In this document: piece after piece, positions 30,598 to 39,822 of the stretch | Numbering within the stretch: position 1 is the first letter of the stretch | How the letters are laid out: every line of letters starts with the position of its first letter | Assembly (NCBI RefSeq): GCF_000304475.1 | Contig: NC_018940.1 | Coordinates: 682,001 to 746,000 of the forward strand | DNA length: 64,000 bases | Direction of reading: 5' to 3' | Source of the DNA: Kazachstania africana CBS 2517 | Taxonomy: Eukaryota > Ascomycota > Saccharomycetes > Saccharomycetales > Saccharomycetaceae | Translations under genes and position numbers: made by a program | Notes under the pieces: generated by a model | The model's database searches: none | Told to the model about the DNA's origin: nothing | What the model saw: only the letters and a program-made list of their open reading frames with translations

Positions 30598-32601
30598 TTA
30601 TTCTATTTGAACTTTGTCATTCAATAGATATACGGCGATTTCGTCACCGAAGTATTGCCTTATTTCCTTGTGTGAGTTGTCCAGATTTGTAATTCTTTCA
30701 CATAATAAGATCAAATCGTAAGTGATTTGTTCTGGCACTCTTGAATCATGTTTATAATCTTTGTGATTCAATATGAAGTTACGTATAAAGTTCGCTGCTG
30801 TTGGAATGATGCCAGTAGCTCTATCAGAAATTAGCTTCAGGTAGTAATACAATCTTCTATTTGACGTAGAATCTTTCAATTCCACCCATGTTTTACTAAC
30901 AAGTCCCTTGTGTTGTAATATTGCGTTGATGAAAGTTTCAAAGATACCATTTTCTTTGTTGTGGAAAATTTCATCGAGAGTATATTTATTAGATTTTGAT
31001 GTCTCTCCATTAAAGTTACATTTCCAATTGAATTTAATTTTTCTCCCAATTACATCTCTCATATGAGCAAAACTCATATTTTCCCATACTTTTGACATCG
31101 GTATGTATGGTATTTTTTCATTGTATGATTCTAAGATGGATTCTACCACCAGAAACATGAAATTTGAGTATGCAGCGTTTTCGAAATCTGTTAATTGGAC
31201 TTCTAATGGTCTAAATTCAACTCTCCATCCAGGAAGTGTTTTATTGTCAGGATTTGCCAATGGAGATGGAGGCTTGAATCTAAGAGTTTGCCAATTTGTT
31301 GATTGAATATTTTCAAAATGGTTCATGGAAGTTTCGCGGCTTTGGTTAATAGTTTCTTCGAACATTGAAACAGAATCTCTAATGAAAAGATGTGCGAAAT
31401 GTTTTGCCATATCATAATCGATTGTAACTTTATCATTTTCCAATAATTTTTTCAATATTGTTTCACTAACTGGAACGTTTGTATCATTAAAATTTCTATT
31501 GAAAAATTTATTTAACCCACCTAGATATAAGTCTACTTCACTGTATCTAGATTTAGGAATGATAAAATCGGCATGTTCACTTGGATCGACACCTCCCATT
31601 CCATGTGGATTATATTTGGGTAGTAGAGGTTCAACACCACGTTCCCTTGGTGTACGACAATCCACAGCCATGGATATAACATTCCAACGAACGTCTTGAT
31701 CAGCCAACCAGCCTTTGAAAGCTGGTGAGGCAGCTGAGAGAGCTAACATTATTGGTGCGAAATTGACTAAAGAATCGTAAAGAAATCTTGCCTTTTCCAG
31801 ATTTGGAGCCTGATAAGTGGTCTGTAGACACGATGAGCCCATACCGAATCCCATTGCATCCATATATATGTGGCCTTTCTTTGCTGCGACCGATGATTCT
31901 AAATCTTCTGGTATGAACCAATTTCTATTTGGAGTGTCTACGGTGGTGTCATGATCCGGAGTAAAAGAATCTCTGTACATTGGAATATTGATGCAGACTT
32001 TTTCTCCACGTCTTTTTCTTATATTTGCAGTTAGAGTTGGAAATCTGACATGTCTATTAATGACTTCATCTGGTAAAAATTGAGAACGGGAAGCAGAATT
32101 CTTATGATTCCATACATTTTCTACGTTAAGAAAGTTTTTAGTACCTAAACCTGGAAATGCAGTTAAGGATAATGGAATTAAATGAGACTTATTATATTGA
32201 TTCAATTTCATTTGAATAATTTTTCTTCTCATTTTCATATTAAATTCGACATAATCTTTAACGTAACCAGTATAAGGTAATTTTGGAGTTGCTTCAATCA
32301 TGAATCTACCATATTCTGGATGAAATTCAACGTCATTAGCTTGGCAAACTTCAGTGTCAATAGTATTTAATTCAGTGATGATGACATCATGTAGAACATC
32401 TAATCTAGCAGAATGTTTTAAATCATCGATATCAAGTAGCATATATTCTAATTCATCACCCCATAGTAATGGATCATTATCTCTCTTTGAAGTATTCTTA
32501 AAGATGGTCAATAGTTGTTCTATACCTTCATTTCTGATATGGTTATTATATTGTTTGGATTCATCCCATGGTAACGGGGTACCTGCTGTTAGTAGCCCCA
32601 T
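30598..32601 (-). CDS. GSH1: Gamma-glutamylcysteine synthetase (glutamate-cysteine ligase)
   Basis: A 667-residue protein (S. cerevisiae Gsh1 is 678), conserved from MGLLTAGTPLPWDESKQY onward. Family strings include WGDELEYMLLDID, EYGRFMIEATP, RRGEKVCINIPMY, the glutamate-binding region GFGMGSSCLQTTYQAPN, and WRVEFRPLEVQLTDFENAAYSNF. It catalyses the ATP-dependent first and rate-limiting step of glutathione synthesis. In S. cerevisiae GSH1 is YJL101C; here it is embedded between GCN3 and the SAP gene, the position expected of the pre-duplication order. A candidate Yap1 site lies 219 bp upstream. Confidence 0.98.
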   Translation of the reverse strand: MGLLTAGTPLPWDESKQYNNHIRNEGIEQLLTIFKNTSKRDNDPLLWGDELEYMLLDIDDLKHSARLDVLHDVIITELNTIDTEVCQANDVEFHPEYGRFMIEATPKLPYTGYVKDYVEFNMKMRRKIIQMKLNQYNKSHLIPLSLTAFPGLGTKNFLNVENVWNHKNSASRSQFLPDEVINRHVRFPTLTANIRKRRGEKVCINIPMYRDSFTPDHDTTVDTPNRNWFIPEDLESSVAAKKGHIYMDAMGFGMGSSCLQTTYQAPNLEKARFLYDSLVNFAPIMLALSAASPAFKGWLADQDVRWNVISMAVDCRTPRERGVEPLLPKYNPHGMGGVDPSEHADFIIPKSRYSEVDLYLGGLNKFFNRNFNDTNVPVSETILKKLLENDKVTIDYDMAKHFAHLFIRDSVSMFEETINQSRETSMNHFENIQSTNWQTLRFKPPSPLANPDNKTLPGWRVEFRPLEVQLTDFENAAYSNFMFLVVESILESYNEKIPYIPMSKVWENMSFAHMRDVIGRKIKFNWKCNFNGETSKSNKYTLDEIFHNKENGIFETFINAILQHKGLVSKTWVELKDSTSNRRLYYYLKLISDRATGIIPTAANFIRNFILNHKDYKHDSRVPEQITYDLILLCERITNLDNSHKEIRQYFGDEIAVYLLNDKVQIE

Positions 32602-32819
32602 TCAGAATGAGAGAGATGGAATATGTAATGATGGCTGCAATAAGTTAGGTTGCCGTAATACAACAATTTTCCAGTAGGTTGAAACACACTTTAAAAAAAT
32701 AAAAGTTGATAACACTGATAATAATAGTTTGCAAAAAGTGTATATATATTATATATATTTTCAAGAAAAATAATACTATCAAGAAAATACTTTAAAATCA
32801 ATCATGGTAAGCTATAGAT

Positions 32820-32826
32820 TGACTAA
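32820..32826 (-). promoter_or_regulatory. Yap1-type response element upstream of GSH1
   Basis: TTAGTCA on the minus strand, the orientation of GSH1, 219 bp from its ATG. S. cerevisiae GSH1 is activated by Yap1 through a TTAGTCA site, so the same oxidative-stress control is likely here. Occupancy is inferred. Confidence 0.6.
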
Positions 32827-33266
32827 TTGATATCAGCATATATCTACCATTCCTTTAATGAAGGGTTATTATTGAGAAAATCAATTTGTAATGCCATTTT
32901 TTTAAAGTTTGTCTGCGTTGGATGAGCGATGCCGTATGAAATTTTTCACTCCCTCCATGGAAACAAAGGAAATAAAAAAATTGCAAACAGCAGCAACAAC
33001 AAATTTTCCTTCCAAAAATTTGCTGCTCTTCAGAATGTTTCGGAGGGCCTTTTCGAGGAAGCAAAGCAAAATTTTTTTTTATTCTTTTCTTATTTTTCGC
33101 CAATGCTTCCCATCGTTGGTTTTTTCTTCTTTTTCTTCTCACTTTATTAGTAAGCATTTGAATCGCATCACACTCTTTTGTTTTTCGGTTTGCGAGGTGG
33201 AAAAAAACTGTGGTAAATCAGGGCTGACAGGAAGAAAACAAGGGTTGGGAGTATAGGGCAGGGATC

Positions 33267-33320
33267 TTGGTCGGATCCATATTAGGGCTGGACGGAATGT
33301 TGGTCGGAATATTCACGTGA
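33267..33320 (+). promoter_or_regulatory. TTGGTCGGA pair followed by a TCACGTGA E-box
   Basis: TTGGTCGGA occurs at 33267-33275 and again at 33300-33308, 33 bp apart (about three helical turns), with a palindromic TCACGTGA at 33313-33320. The first resembles zinc-cluster (CGG) sites and the second is a Cbf1/Pho4-type E-box. It lies about 520 bp upstream of the SAP gene and about 700 bp upstream of GSH1. Confidence 0.45.
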
Positions 33321-33392
33321 TCATTAATTCCATTACAAAAAAAAAACAAAACAAAAATACTGTCGTTTTTAACGGATTCTTTTTCAATTTGC

Positions 33393-33451
33393 TTTTTTTT
33401 ATTTTTATTTTTATTTTTTTATTTTTTTTTTTTTTTTTTTTTTTCTTTTTT
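33393..33451 (+). repeat. Long oligo-T tract
   Basis: 59 bases that are T except for five A and one C, including one uninterrupted run of 23 T (33422-33444). It lies about 390 bp upstream of the SAP gene. Poly(dA:dT) tracts exclude nucleosomes in yeast promoters; it is also prone to length error in sequencing. Confidence 0.85.
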
Positions 33452-33838
33452 AGTGCGGGAAAGAAAGTGGAAGACATGTAAAACAAACAACAAAATTATG
33501 GTCGTAGCTGCTGTAACTGCTTAAATAATCTTGATTCAGGTAATTCTTATTAAAGGCTGATTTTTTTGGGTATAGTCACACGATACACATACACCTGTAA
33601 CTATCATTGGTATTACTTAGTTTTGGCTATTCCATATTTTTTTTGTACATTTATAAACTTCTGTTTCTCTATTCCTCTCAAATTGTATTTTAAATTCCCC
33701 TCCACAGGTCTTTTATTCATTATCCTTTCCCTATATTTTCTGCATTGCATTAGAGTAATAGAATTTTAATCTATCTCTTTTCTGACTTTCCCTAATTTCA
33801 AAGCATTTGATCCTTTCGTTAATACCCACATTCCCCTC

Positions 33839-36742
33839 ATGTCAAATTCATTTTGGAAATTCAATCAAGACAGCTTAGTCGAATCTTCAGTCACAAGTAT
33901 TCTCAATAATGCATTTATAAAGATTGAAAATAAAAACAATAATAATATTGAAGATAATAATAGCCATAATGAAGATGATGCTGACACTAAATTAAATAAA
34001 GTTAATCGTCGTCATCACCGTAGTACTAGTAGCATTACTAGTAGTAGTACATCTCAAGCTGAAGATATTGAAAACGCTACGGAGGATGATGATGATGATG
34101 ATGATGACACTTTACCAATTAATGAAGAAGATTATCTCAAATATTATAAACCAAATTTAGATATTTTAAACAGTCTCTTGGACGATGATGAATTGTATAC
34201 CGAATTAATGTGCTCAAATTTTAAACTTTTAATTTATTTGAAATATCCTGCCGTCCTGGAAAGATTAATCGATCTGCTAACCAATGAATTCTTTCTGACT
34301 GATGATGATAATGATAAAGAAGAAAGAGAAGAAGAACACGAAGAAGAACAAGAAACCACTCATTTAAAGAATGAAATTAACCATGATCAAAACAAACAAA
34401 CCATTACCGTATCAGATACGACGTCAGAGGCTTCAGAAGAGACAAGTGTAACATTACCTCCCGAATCACAGGAACAAATTGAAACAAGAAGGGCTAAAAT
34501 GGCTGCAGAGATTTTATCTGCCGATATATGGCCATTATCTTCAACTTTAATTGAAAATAAATCACTACTATTAAAATTATGGTCAATTTTAAAATTTGAT
34601 CAAATTTCAATTCAAGCTTCCAATTATTTCATTAAGATAAATGAAAGGTTACTTGATATGGATTTGAAAAATATGTTAGATTTTGTCATTGACCAATTTG
34701 AAAATAATAATTTAATTCAAGAATTTTTGATGCACATCAATAATTCTTCAATTATGGACTTTTTATTGAAAATTTTATCTACTGATAAACCTGACTATTC
34801 AACAGGTATAATTAGGATTTTGAAGAAACAAAATTTGATATCAAGCTTAATAGATCGCTTAGATTCAAAAAAATTTGACGTTGCCACTCAAACATCATCC
34901 ACAGACCTTATAAAAGCAATCATTACCCTTAGTGCTAATACCAATAATACAAATAATATAAACACAGAAATAACACTCTCAATTGGCCCAAATGAACTGA
35001 CTAGAGAAATTGTCACTGCTGAAGTAATGGAAAAACTAATTAAGATAATGCTGCAAGGCGGAACTTCTCTAAGTAATGGCGTTGGAATAATTATTGAAAT
35101 TATCAGGAAAAATAATTCCGACTATGACTTCATCCAAGTCATGTATACTACTTTGGAGACACATCCACCAAATGATAGAGATCCAATCCACTTAATACAT
35201 CTAATCAAATGTTTCAGTAAATACATCGACAATTTTAAAGATATTTTAGCTAAAGATTGCAGTACAGAGAAGTTAATGATTCCCATAGGTGAGATTGAAC
35301 CACTGGGTTTCGAAAGATTTAAAGTTTGTGAATTGATCGCAGAACTATTGCACTGTTCAAACATGACTCTCTTAAATGAAATGAATGGTGAAGCTACCAT
35401 AAATGAACGTGATTTGGAGAGGATAAAATCTTTGAAAGATAAAGATGACACTGCGGACATTTCTGAACAATTCAATTCATTATCATTAAAGGCAGCAAAT
35501 GCCGATGAGAATGAAGAGAATGATAAAAAGGACCTCGTTCAGGAGCATGACGAATCAAATCGTAACAAAGTTCAAAATGACCTAAAAATTGAAGATGAGG
35601 AGGAGCTAGTGGTAAGTATAGGACGAGAAGGCGAAGAGCATGACGATAAAGTTGAATTAGAAGAGTTTTCAGAGGAACAATTACGTTCGATGAAACTTCC
35701 CGGTGATTTACTTAAAATTGCCTTGAAGGACTCAGGTATAGTTAATGTTATCGTGGATATGTTTTTCAAATTCGAGTGGAATAATTTTCTGCATAATGTT
35801 GTCTTTGATATTATTCAACAGATCTTCAATGGTCCATTGAAGCAGGGCTTCAACAAATTTTTGATTTCTGATTTATTGGTTAACTGTAAATTGACTCATA
35901 AAATTATTCAAGGTGATAAAAAATGTCTGGATGATGAAAAAAAGACTGGTATCAGATGTGGTTATATGGGTCATTTAACATTGATAGCCGAAGAAGTTGC
36001 CAAATTTCAAGAATACATTGACGAAATGGATGTCAATTTCAAAGATCCTAATATTAGGCTGGCACTGAACGATGAAAATTGGCAACATTATATGAACTCA
36101 ACTCTTGCTGAGAATAGAAATAATTTTAATACTGTTCTAGGTGATTTTGTATTAGACGATGAGGAGCAAGACACTGGAAACGATAGTAATAGCTTCGAGG
36201 ACGACTTCATAAATGACGAAGCTAATCATAATAACAATAGTGAAGAATATGAGAATGACGATAGCAATATCCATGATCTGTACTACGATTCGCAGAATAA
36301 TATTAATAGCGACAATGCCAATGAAGAAGATGAAAATTACGCAGAGTATACAGATCTTGATAATATGGATTATTTTGAATATATTGATGCCACTGGTCAC
36401 AAAACTACTTTACGTTTAAATAATTCAAATGATGAAAACATTAGTAACAAAAGTAATGTTGATTCAAATTTAGGATCTAATAGCGAGGTTTATCAACATC
36501 AATTCGAATTTCCAACGAATAACACTGTATTCGAAGACGACGATGATGACTATATGGATCCGAATGATGATGGACAATCTTATGCCAAACCAAACAATCC
36601 ATTATACAATGATATTCTGTTACAATCTAAAAGTTTGCCGTCGAGCACATCTGACATCGACGAGGGTGAAGAAGATGCGTTTACTGGCAGTGACATTCCT
36701 TTGAATAGATCATCAAGTAATGAAAATGTAGCACTCATTTAA
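33839..36742 (+). CDS. SAP190/SAP185: SAP-family regulatory partner of Sit4 phosphatase (SAP190/SAP185 type)
   Basis: A 967-residue SAPS-domain protein starting MSNSFWKFNQDSLVESSVTSILN. Conserved blocks include LLDDDELYTELMCSNFKLLIYLKYPAVLERLIDLL near 118-152, the armadillo-like helical core from about 220 to 500, and NFLHNVVFDIIQQIFNGPLKQGFNKFLI near 647. Acidic, Asn-rich low-complexity segments (residues about 80-100, 155-180, 765-845) and an acidic C-terminus are typical. SAPs bind the PP2A-like phosphatase Sit4 and direct it in TOR signalling, G1 progression and tRNA modification-linked pathways. The single gene here stands for the S. cerevisiae pair SAP190 (YKR028W) and SAP185 (YJL098W); which one is not decided. 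Confidence 0.94.
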   Translation: MSNSFWKFNQDSLVESSVTSILNNAFIKIENKNNNNIEDNNSHNEDDADTKLNKVNRRHHRSTSSITSSSTSQAEDIENATEDDDDDDDDTLPINEEDYLKYYKPNLDILNSLLDDDELYTELMCSNFKLLIYLKYPAVLERLIDLLTNEFFLTDDDNDKEEREEEHEEEQETTHLKNEINHDQNKQTITVSDTTSEASEETSVTLPPESQEQIETRRAKMAAEILSADIWPLSSTLIENKSLLLKLWSILKFDQISIQASNYFIKINERLLDMDLKNMLDFVIDQFENNNLIQEFLMHINNSSIMDFLLKILSTDKPDYSTGIIRILKKQNLISSLIDRLDSKKFDVATQTSSTDLIKAIITLSANTNNTNNINTEITLSIGPNELTREIVTAEVMEKLIKIMLQGGTSLSNGVGIIIEIIRKNNSDYDFIQVMYTTLETHPPNDRDPIHLIHLIKCFSKYIDNFKDILAKDCSTEKLMIPIGEIEPLGFERFKVCELIAELLHCSNMTLLNEMNGEATINERDLERIKSLKDKDDTADISEQFNSLSLKAANADENEENDKKDLVQEHDESNRNKVQNDLKIEDEEELVVSIGREGEEHDDKVELEEFSEEQLRSMKLPGDLLKIALKDSGIVNVIVDMFFKFEWNNFLHNVVFDIIQQIFNGPLKQGFNKFLISDLLVNCKLTHKIIQGDKKCLDDEKKTGIRCGYMGHLTLIAEEVAKFQEYIDEMDVNFKDPNIRLALNDENWQHYMNSTLAENRNNFNTVLGDFVLDDEEQDTGNDSNSFEDDFINDEANHNNNSEEYENDDSNIHDLYYDSQNNINSDNANEEDENYAEYTDLDNMDYFEYIDATGHKTTLRLNNSNDENISNKSNVDSNLGSNSEVYQHQFEFPTNNTVFEDDDDDYMDPNDDGQSYAKPNNPLYNDILLQSKSLPSSTSDIDEGEEDAFTGSDIPLNRSSSNENVALI

Positions 36743-36960
36743 ATGCATATAGATAAAATAGACACTAATACTAATATATTTTCCCTTCTTATTATTTCTT
36801 TTACGTTATAATTAGCCATTTCTGGCTTCTGCCATCTTCATCTTCTTAAAGTGATACTAAACCCAGACATTGTGCGTTGCGATATTTATAATATCCAAGA
36901 TGTTCCTGAAGACAAGATATTTCAAAATGAATCAAACGAGTAGCTGAGCGATGGAAGACT

Positions 36961-37914
36961 ATGGCATTTAAGAAGCGCAATAAGATTAAAGTTCCTTCTC
37001 TATCAGCGCAGGCTGGTGGAACCAATGTTACTGATTCCAAGAAGCCTATACGGCTAAATCTGTCTTATTTAGAAGATGAGGAAGAAGAGGAAGATCATGC
37101 TTCGCTACAAATAAAGCAAAATCCTCTAAAGCAAAAGAAACCTCTGATACTCCCAGTTCTACCACATACTGTTAAGATGACATCAGCTGAAGTGGACGAT
37201 GACGTCAGTCCAGAGAGGGATGATGAGTACAAAGATCTATTTAAAAAGAGAGTATCAAAGCCAGATGTTAAAATATTGAATTTGGAAGACAAAGGTATTT
37301 TCGAAAATATTGATGGGTCAGATGGAGATGAAGAATATATGAGCAAAGAACAGATCGAGAGGATCAAGCAACGACGTCGAAGGCCCTTTGAACGTGAAGC
37401 TCGCTCAAGTGAAAGAGAATATGTTAAACTTTTAAATGATGAAGAAAAACTGGATGTTATTGAGACAATCAAAGATAATGGAGGTTTTGAAAAACGGAAT
37501 GGTGACAAAAATGATAATGAATATATATATGATTTTGAAGATGAAATTTTTGAAGACAAATTAGAATTGAATGAATCCGTATTGAGCTCTAAGGAAGTTG
37601 AAAAGAGAGAAAATGTTGACAAAATATTGAATGATGATGAGATTGGAGATGAATGGGAGAAACATATACTGAGTAAAACTAATAATGTTATAGACTATTC
37701 CGATTCCCAAGACAAAATACGACGGTTGCCAAAATTATTTGATAGCGCTATGGATGATGAAGATGAAGGAGCTTTATTGGCTTCCAAATTATCTCAAATT
37801 ACCTTAGCTAAGAGGACTAAGCAATTACGAATTGATGCATTAAATAAGCAAAGGGTTGGAATCCTTGAAGAAAGAGATAAATTGTTGCAAAAGATACTAA
37901 ACAAAATTAGATAA
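36961..37914 (+). CDS. NTR2: Spliceosome disassembly factor Ntr2
   Basis: A 317-residue, highly charged protein (S. cerevisiae Ntr2 is 322), starting MAFKKRNKIKVPSLSAQ. The conserved features are the basic N-terminus, an Asp/Glu-rich middle, the KEQIERIKQRRRRPFERE block near 123-142, and a C-terminal helical segment (KLSQITLAKRTKQLRIDALNKQ). Ntr2 with Ntr1 (Spp382) recruits the helicase Prp43 to take apart post-splicing lariat spliceosomes. Position beside the ALY arrestin on opposite strands matches YKR022C and YKR021W. Low-complexity composition makes direct identification weaker than synteny. Confidence 0.85.
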   Translation: MAFKKRNKIKVPSLSAQAGGTNVTDSKKPIRLNLSYLEDEEEEEDHASLQIKQNPLKQKKPLILPVLPHTVKMTSAEVDDDVSPERDDEYKDLFKKRVSKPDVKILNLEDKGIFENIDGSDGDEEYMSKEQIERIKQRRRRPFEREARSSEREYVKLLNDEEKLDVIETIKDNGGFEKRNGDKNDNEYIYDFEDEIFEDKLELNESVLSSKEVEKRENVDKILNDDEIGDEWEKHILSKTNNVIDYSDSQDKIRRLPKLFDSAMDDEDEGALLASKLSQITLAKRTKQLRIDALNKQRVGILEERDKLLQKILNKIR

Positions 37915-37989
37915 CGCACACAAAAGTTGTAGAAATGAGAAAGCAACAACTAGAATATACAAATATACATATTTTTAAGAAGTGTTTGG

Positions 37990-39822
37990 CTAATGATTCA
38001 AAGGAATAGGCTCCCAAGAACCCCAATTATGACTGTTAAAATTACCTAAATCGATTTCATCATCCTCATTTAATATTTCTGAAACTTTTCTAAAATTTGA
38101 AATTTTTGAGGAATTTATCTTCCTTTGACAAGAATAATGATTGCTATTATTATTTACTTTTGCAGTGGTCGAAAAATCAGTCCCATAATCCTTGATATTA
38201 ATTTCATTTAATATCGAACGTTCGTCGATAGTTGGAATTGCAGCGTCATACGGTGGAGGTGGAAAAGGAGGGAAAAGAGATGACATTATTGTATTTTTAT
38301 CATTTATAATTGGTGATGAGGGTATAGCTTGAGAAGCTACCAGATCTATTGGTAGGGATCTTGGTTGATAGATATTTGACGATAATTTTGAAGATGCAAT
38401 GGGTTTGAAATGAGTATAATTTTGAATATTTGTATCAGTTCTTACTGGTAACATTGGATCCATTGCATTAGTTTCTGATGACATGATATCTGAATGAATA
38501 ATTTCATCTGGAAAATAAATATTTGGTAGAGTATCATCTATCGAATTATAATAATTTGGTAATAAAATATTGGCGTGCGAACAAAATTTATCAAGGATAT
38601 GTAGTGGAGAATCAATTGATACTTCAAAGTGTTTTAATTTATTGTCGTCATTTTTGATGGAGACTCTAAAGGAGATTTTGATCCAATGATTAATTACGAT
38701 ACTATTAAAGAAAGTATCTGGATGAAGTTTACTAAAAGAATTAATATTTTTGGGCACATAAACTTGAAATTCAAAATTTCGATTACCAATATCATCAGTA
38801 TCATTAGATTCTAGAAGATTATCGAAATCATTTGGATTTTGATACCTTGGATGCGAATCGCTTGATGATTTACCCTTTAATTCAGAAAGAAGATATTCTC
38901 TTGTGGCAGCCGATCTATGTAAAGATGGATCCTTTGTGGAATGATAATTTATTGTTTCTGTAATCCATACTCTTACTCTATGTACAATTACTTTATCCAT
39001 AGGGATCATTGTAATTGAAATTGGTAAAAATCCATCAAGGATACAAATTTTGGAATGTATTACAATATTATAAAAAATTTTTGATTTCCAATCTTTATTT
39101 ATTATTATTGGTTCATTTTCTTCAATGGAAGTATCTGAAGGTGATCTTATTATTGTAATAGGTAAAAGTTTAACAGATTTTGAATTAAATTTCTTGTAAT
39201 TTTTGACAATTAATCTTAATTGATATTTGATTGAGCCATACGGTACTTCTATAGATTCTGGTACTGAGTGAGGTATAATATATTGGAAAGTATAAAAATA
39301 CATTCCAGGTTGAAAATATGTAGGATCATTGGCCATATCAGATTTAGCGAATAAATTTTCAAACATTGATGAAGAAGAAGATAATGATGATGTCGAATGT
39401 CTTCTCGTAGTACTATTTGAAATGGGTCTATAAAGGGTTGCATTATCATGAGATGGACTTGAATTTGCATCATAAAAGGACCATTTATGATCAATAATTG
39501 AAAATGTTTCTATTTTATTATCTTTACTATTGGGCCATTCTAATTTTGATATACCAGATAATTGTAATTCTATAGATTTAAATTTGTAAGGTTTTATAAC
39601 GGATAGAACTAAGTAACCCCTTAACACATTTGAAGAGTGAGTATTGAATATGGGATCATTTGGTGATACAGAATTTGGAAACCCTCTGAGATATATTATT
39701 GGTTCTACTAATTTCAAATAGATGCTGTAAGAATTACATGTTGCAATGGGTTTCAACTGTGATAGATTAAAGGTCTCTAGATTGAATTCTTCTTCTATGG
39801 GGAAGATATCATAGTACGACAT
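37990..39822 (-). CDS. ALY1/ALY2: Alpha-arrestin, ALY1/ALY2 position (short form)
   Basis: A 610-residue arrestin-related trafficking adaptor. The N-terminal arrestin fold shows RGYLVLSVIKPYKFKSIELQLSGISKLEWP at about 69-98, and the C-terminal arrestin fold spans about 240-420. One PY motif, FPPPPYDAA near residue 522, would bind the WW domains of the ubiquitin ligase Rsp5. Such adaptors drive ubiquitination and endocytosis of nutrient permeases. The locus and strand match ALY1 (YKR021W) and ALY2 (YJL084C), but those are 915 and 1046 residues, so this copy is much shorter in its linkers and tail. Another arrestin family member at this locus cannot be excluded. Confidence 0.85.
   Translation of the reverse strand: MSYYDIFPIEEEFNLETFNLSQLKPIATCNSYSIYLKLVEPIIYLRGFPNSVSPNDPIFNTHSSNVLRGYLVLSVIKPYKFKSIELQLSGISKLEWPNSKDNKIETFSIIDHKWSFYDANSSPSHDNATLYRPISNSTTRRHSTSSLSSSSSMFENLFAKSDMANDPTYFQPGMYFYTFQYIIPHSVPESIEVPYGSIKYQLRLIVKNYKKFNSKSVKLLPITIIRSPSDTSIEENEPIIINKDWKSKIFYNIVIHSKICILDGFLPISITMIPMDKVIVHRVRVWITETINYHSTKDPSLHRSAATREYLLSELKGKSSSDSHPRYQNPNDFDNLLESNDTDDIGNRNFEFQVYVPKNINSFSKLHPDTFFNSIVINHWIKISFRVSIKNDDNKLKHFEVSIDSPLHILDKFCSHANILLPNYYNSIDDTLPNIYFPDEIIHSDIMSSETNAMDPMLPVRTDTNIQNYTHFKPIASSKLSSNIYQPRSLPIDLVASQAIPSSPIINDKNTIMSSLFPPFPPPPYDAAIPTIDERSILNEINIKDYGTDFSTTAKVNNNSNHYSCQRKINSSKISNFRKVSEILNEDDEIDLGNFNSHNWGSWEPIPLNH

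Larger units (their letters stand above)
32602..33838. other. Divergent promoter region between GSH1 and the SAP gene
   Basis: 1.24 kb. Holds a Yap1-type site near GSH1, a second YRE TTAGTAA at 33147-33153, a zinc-cluster-like repeat pair with an E-box at 33267-33320, and a very long T-rich tract. Short overlapping frames at 32855-33256 are low complexity and unconvincing. Confidence 0.65.

Noticed and set aside
32855..33256. Opposing frames of 100 and 115 codons between GSH1 and SAP
   Set aside because: Low complexity, Phe/Lys-rich products of A/T tracts, mutually overlapping on both strands.
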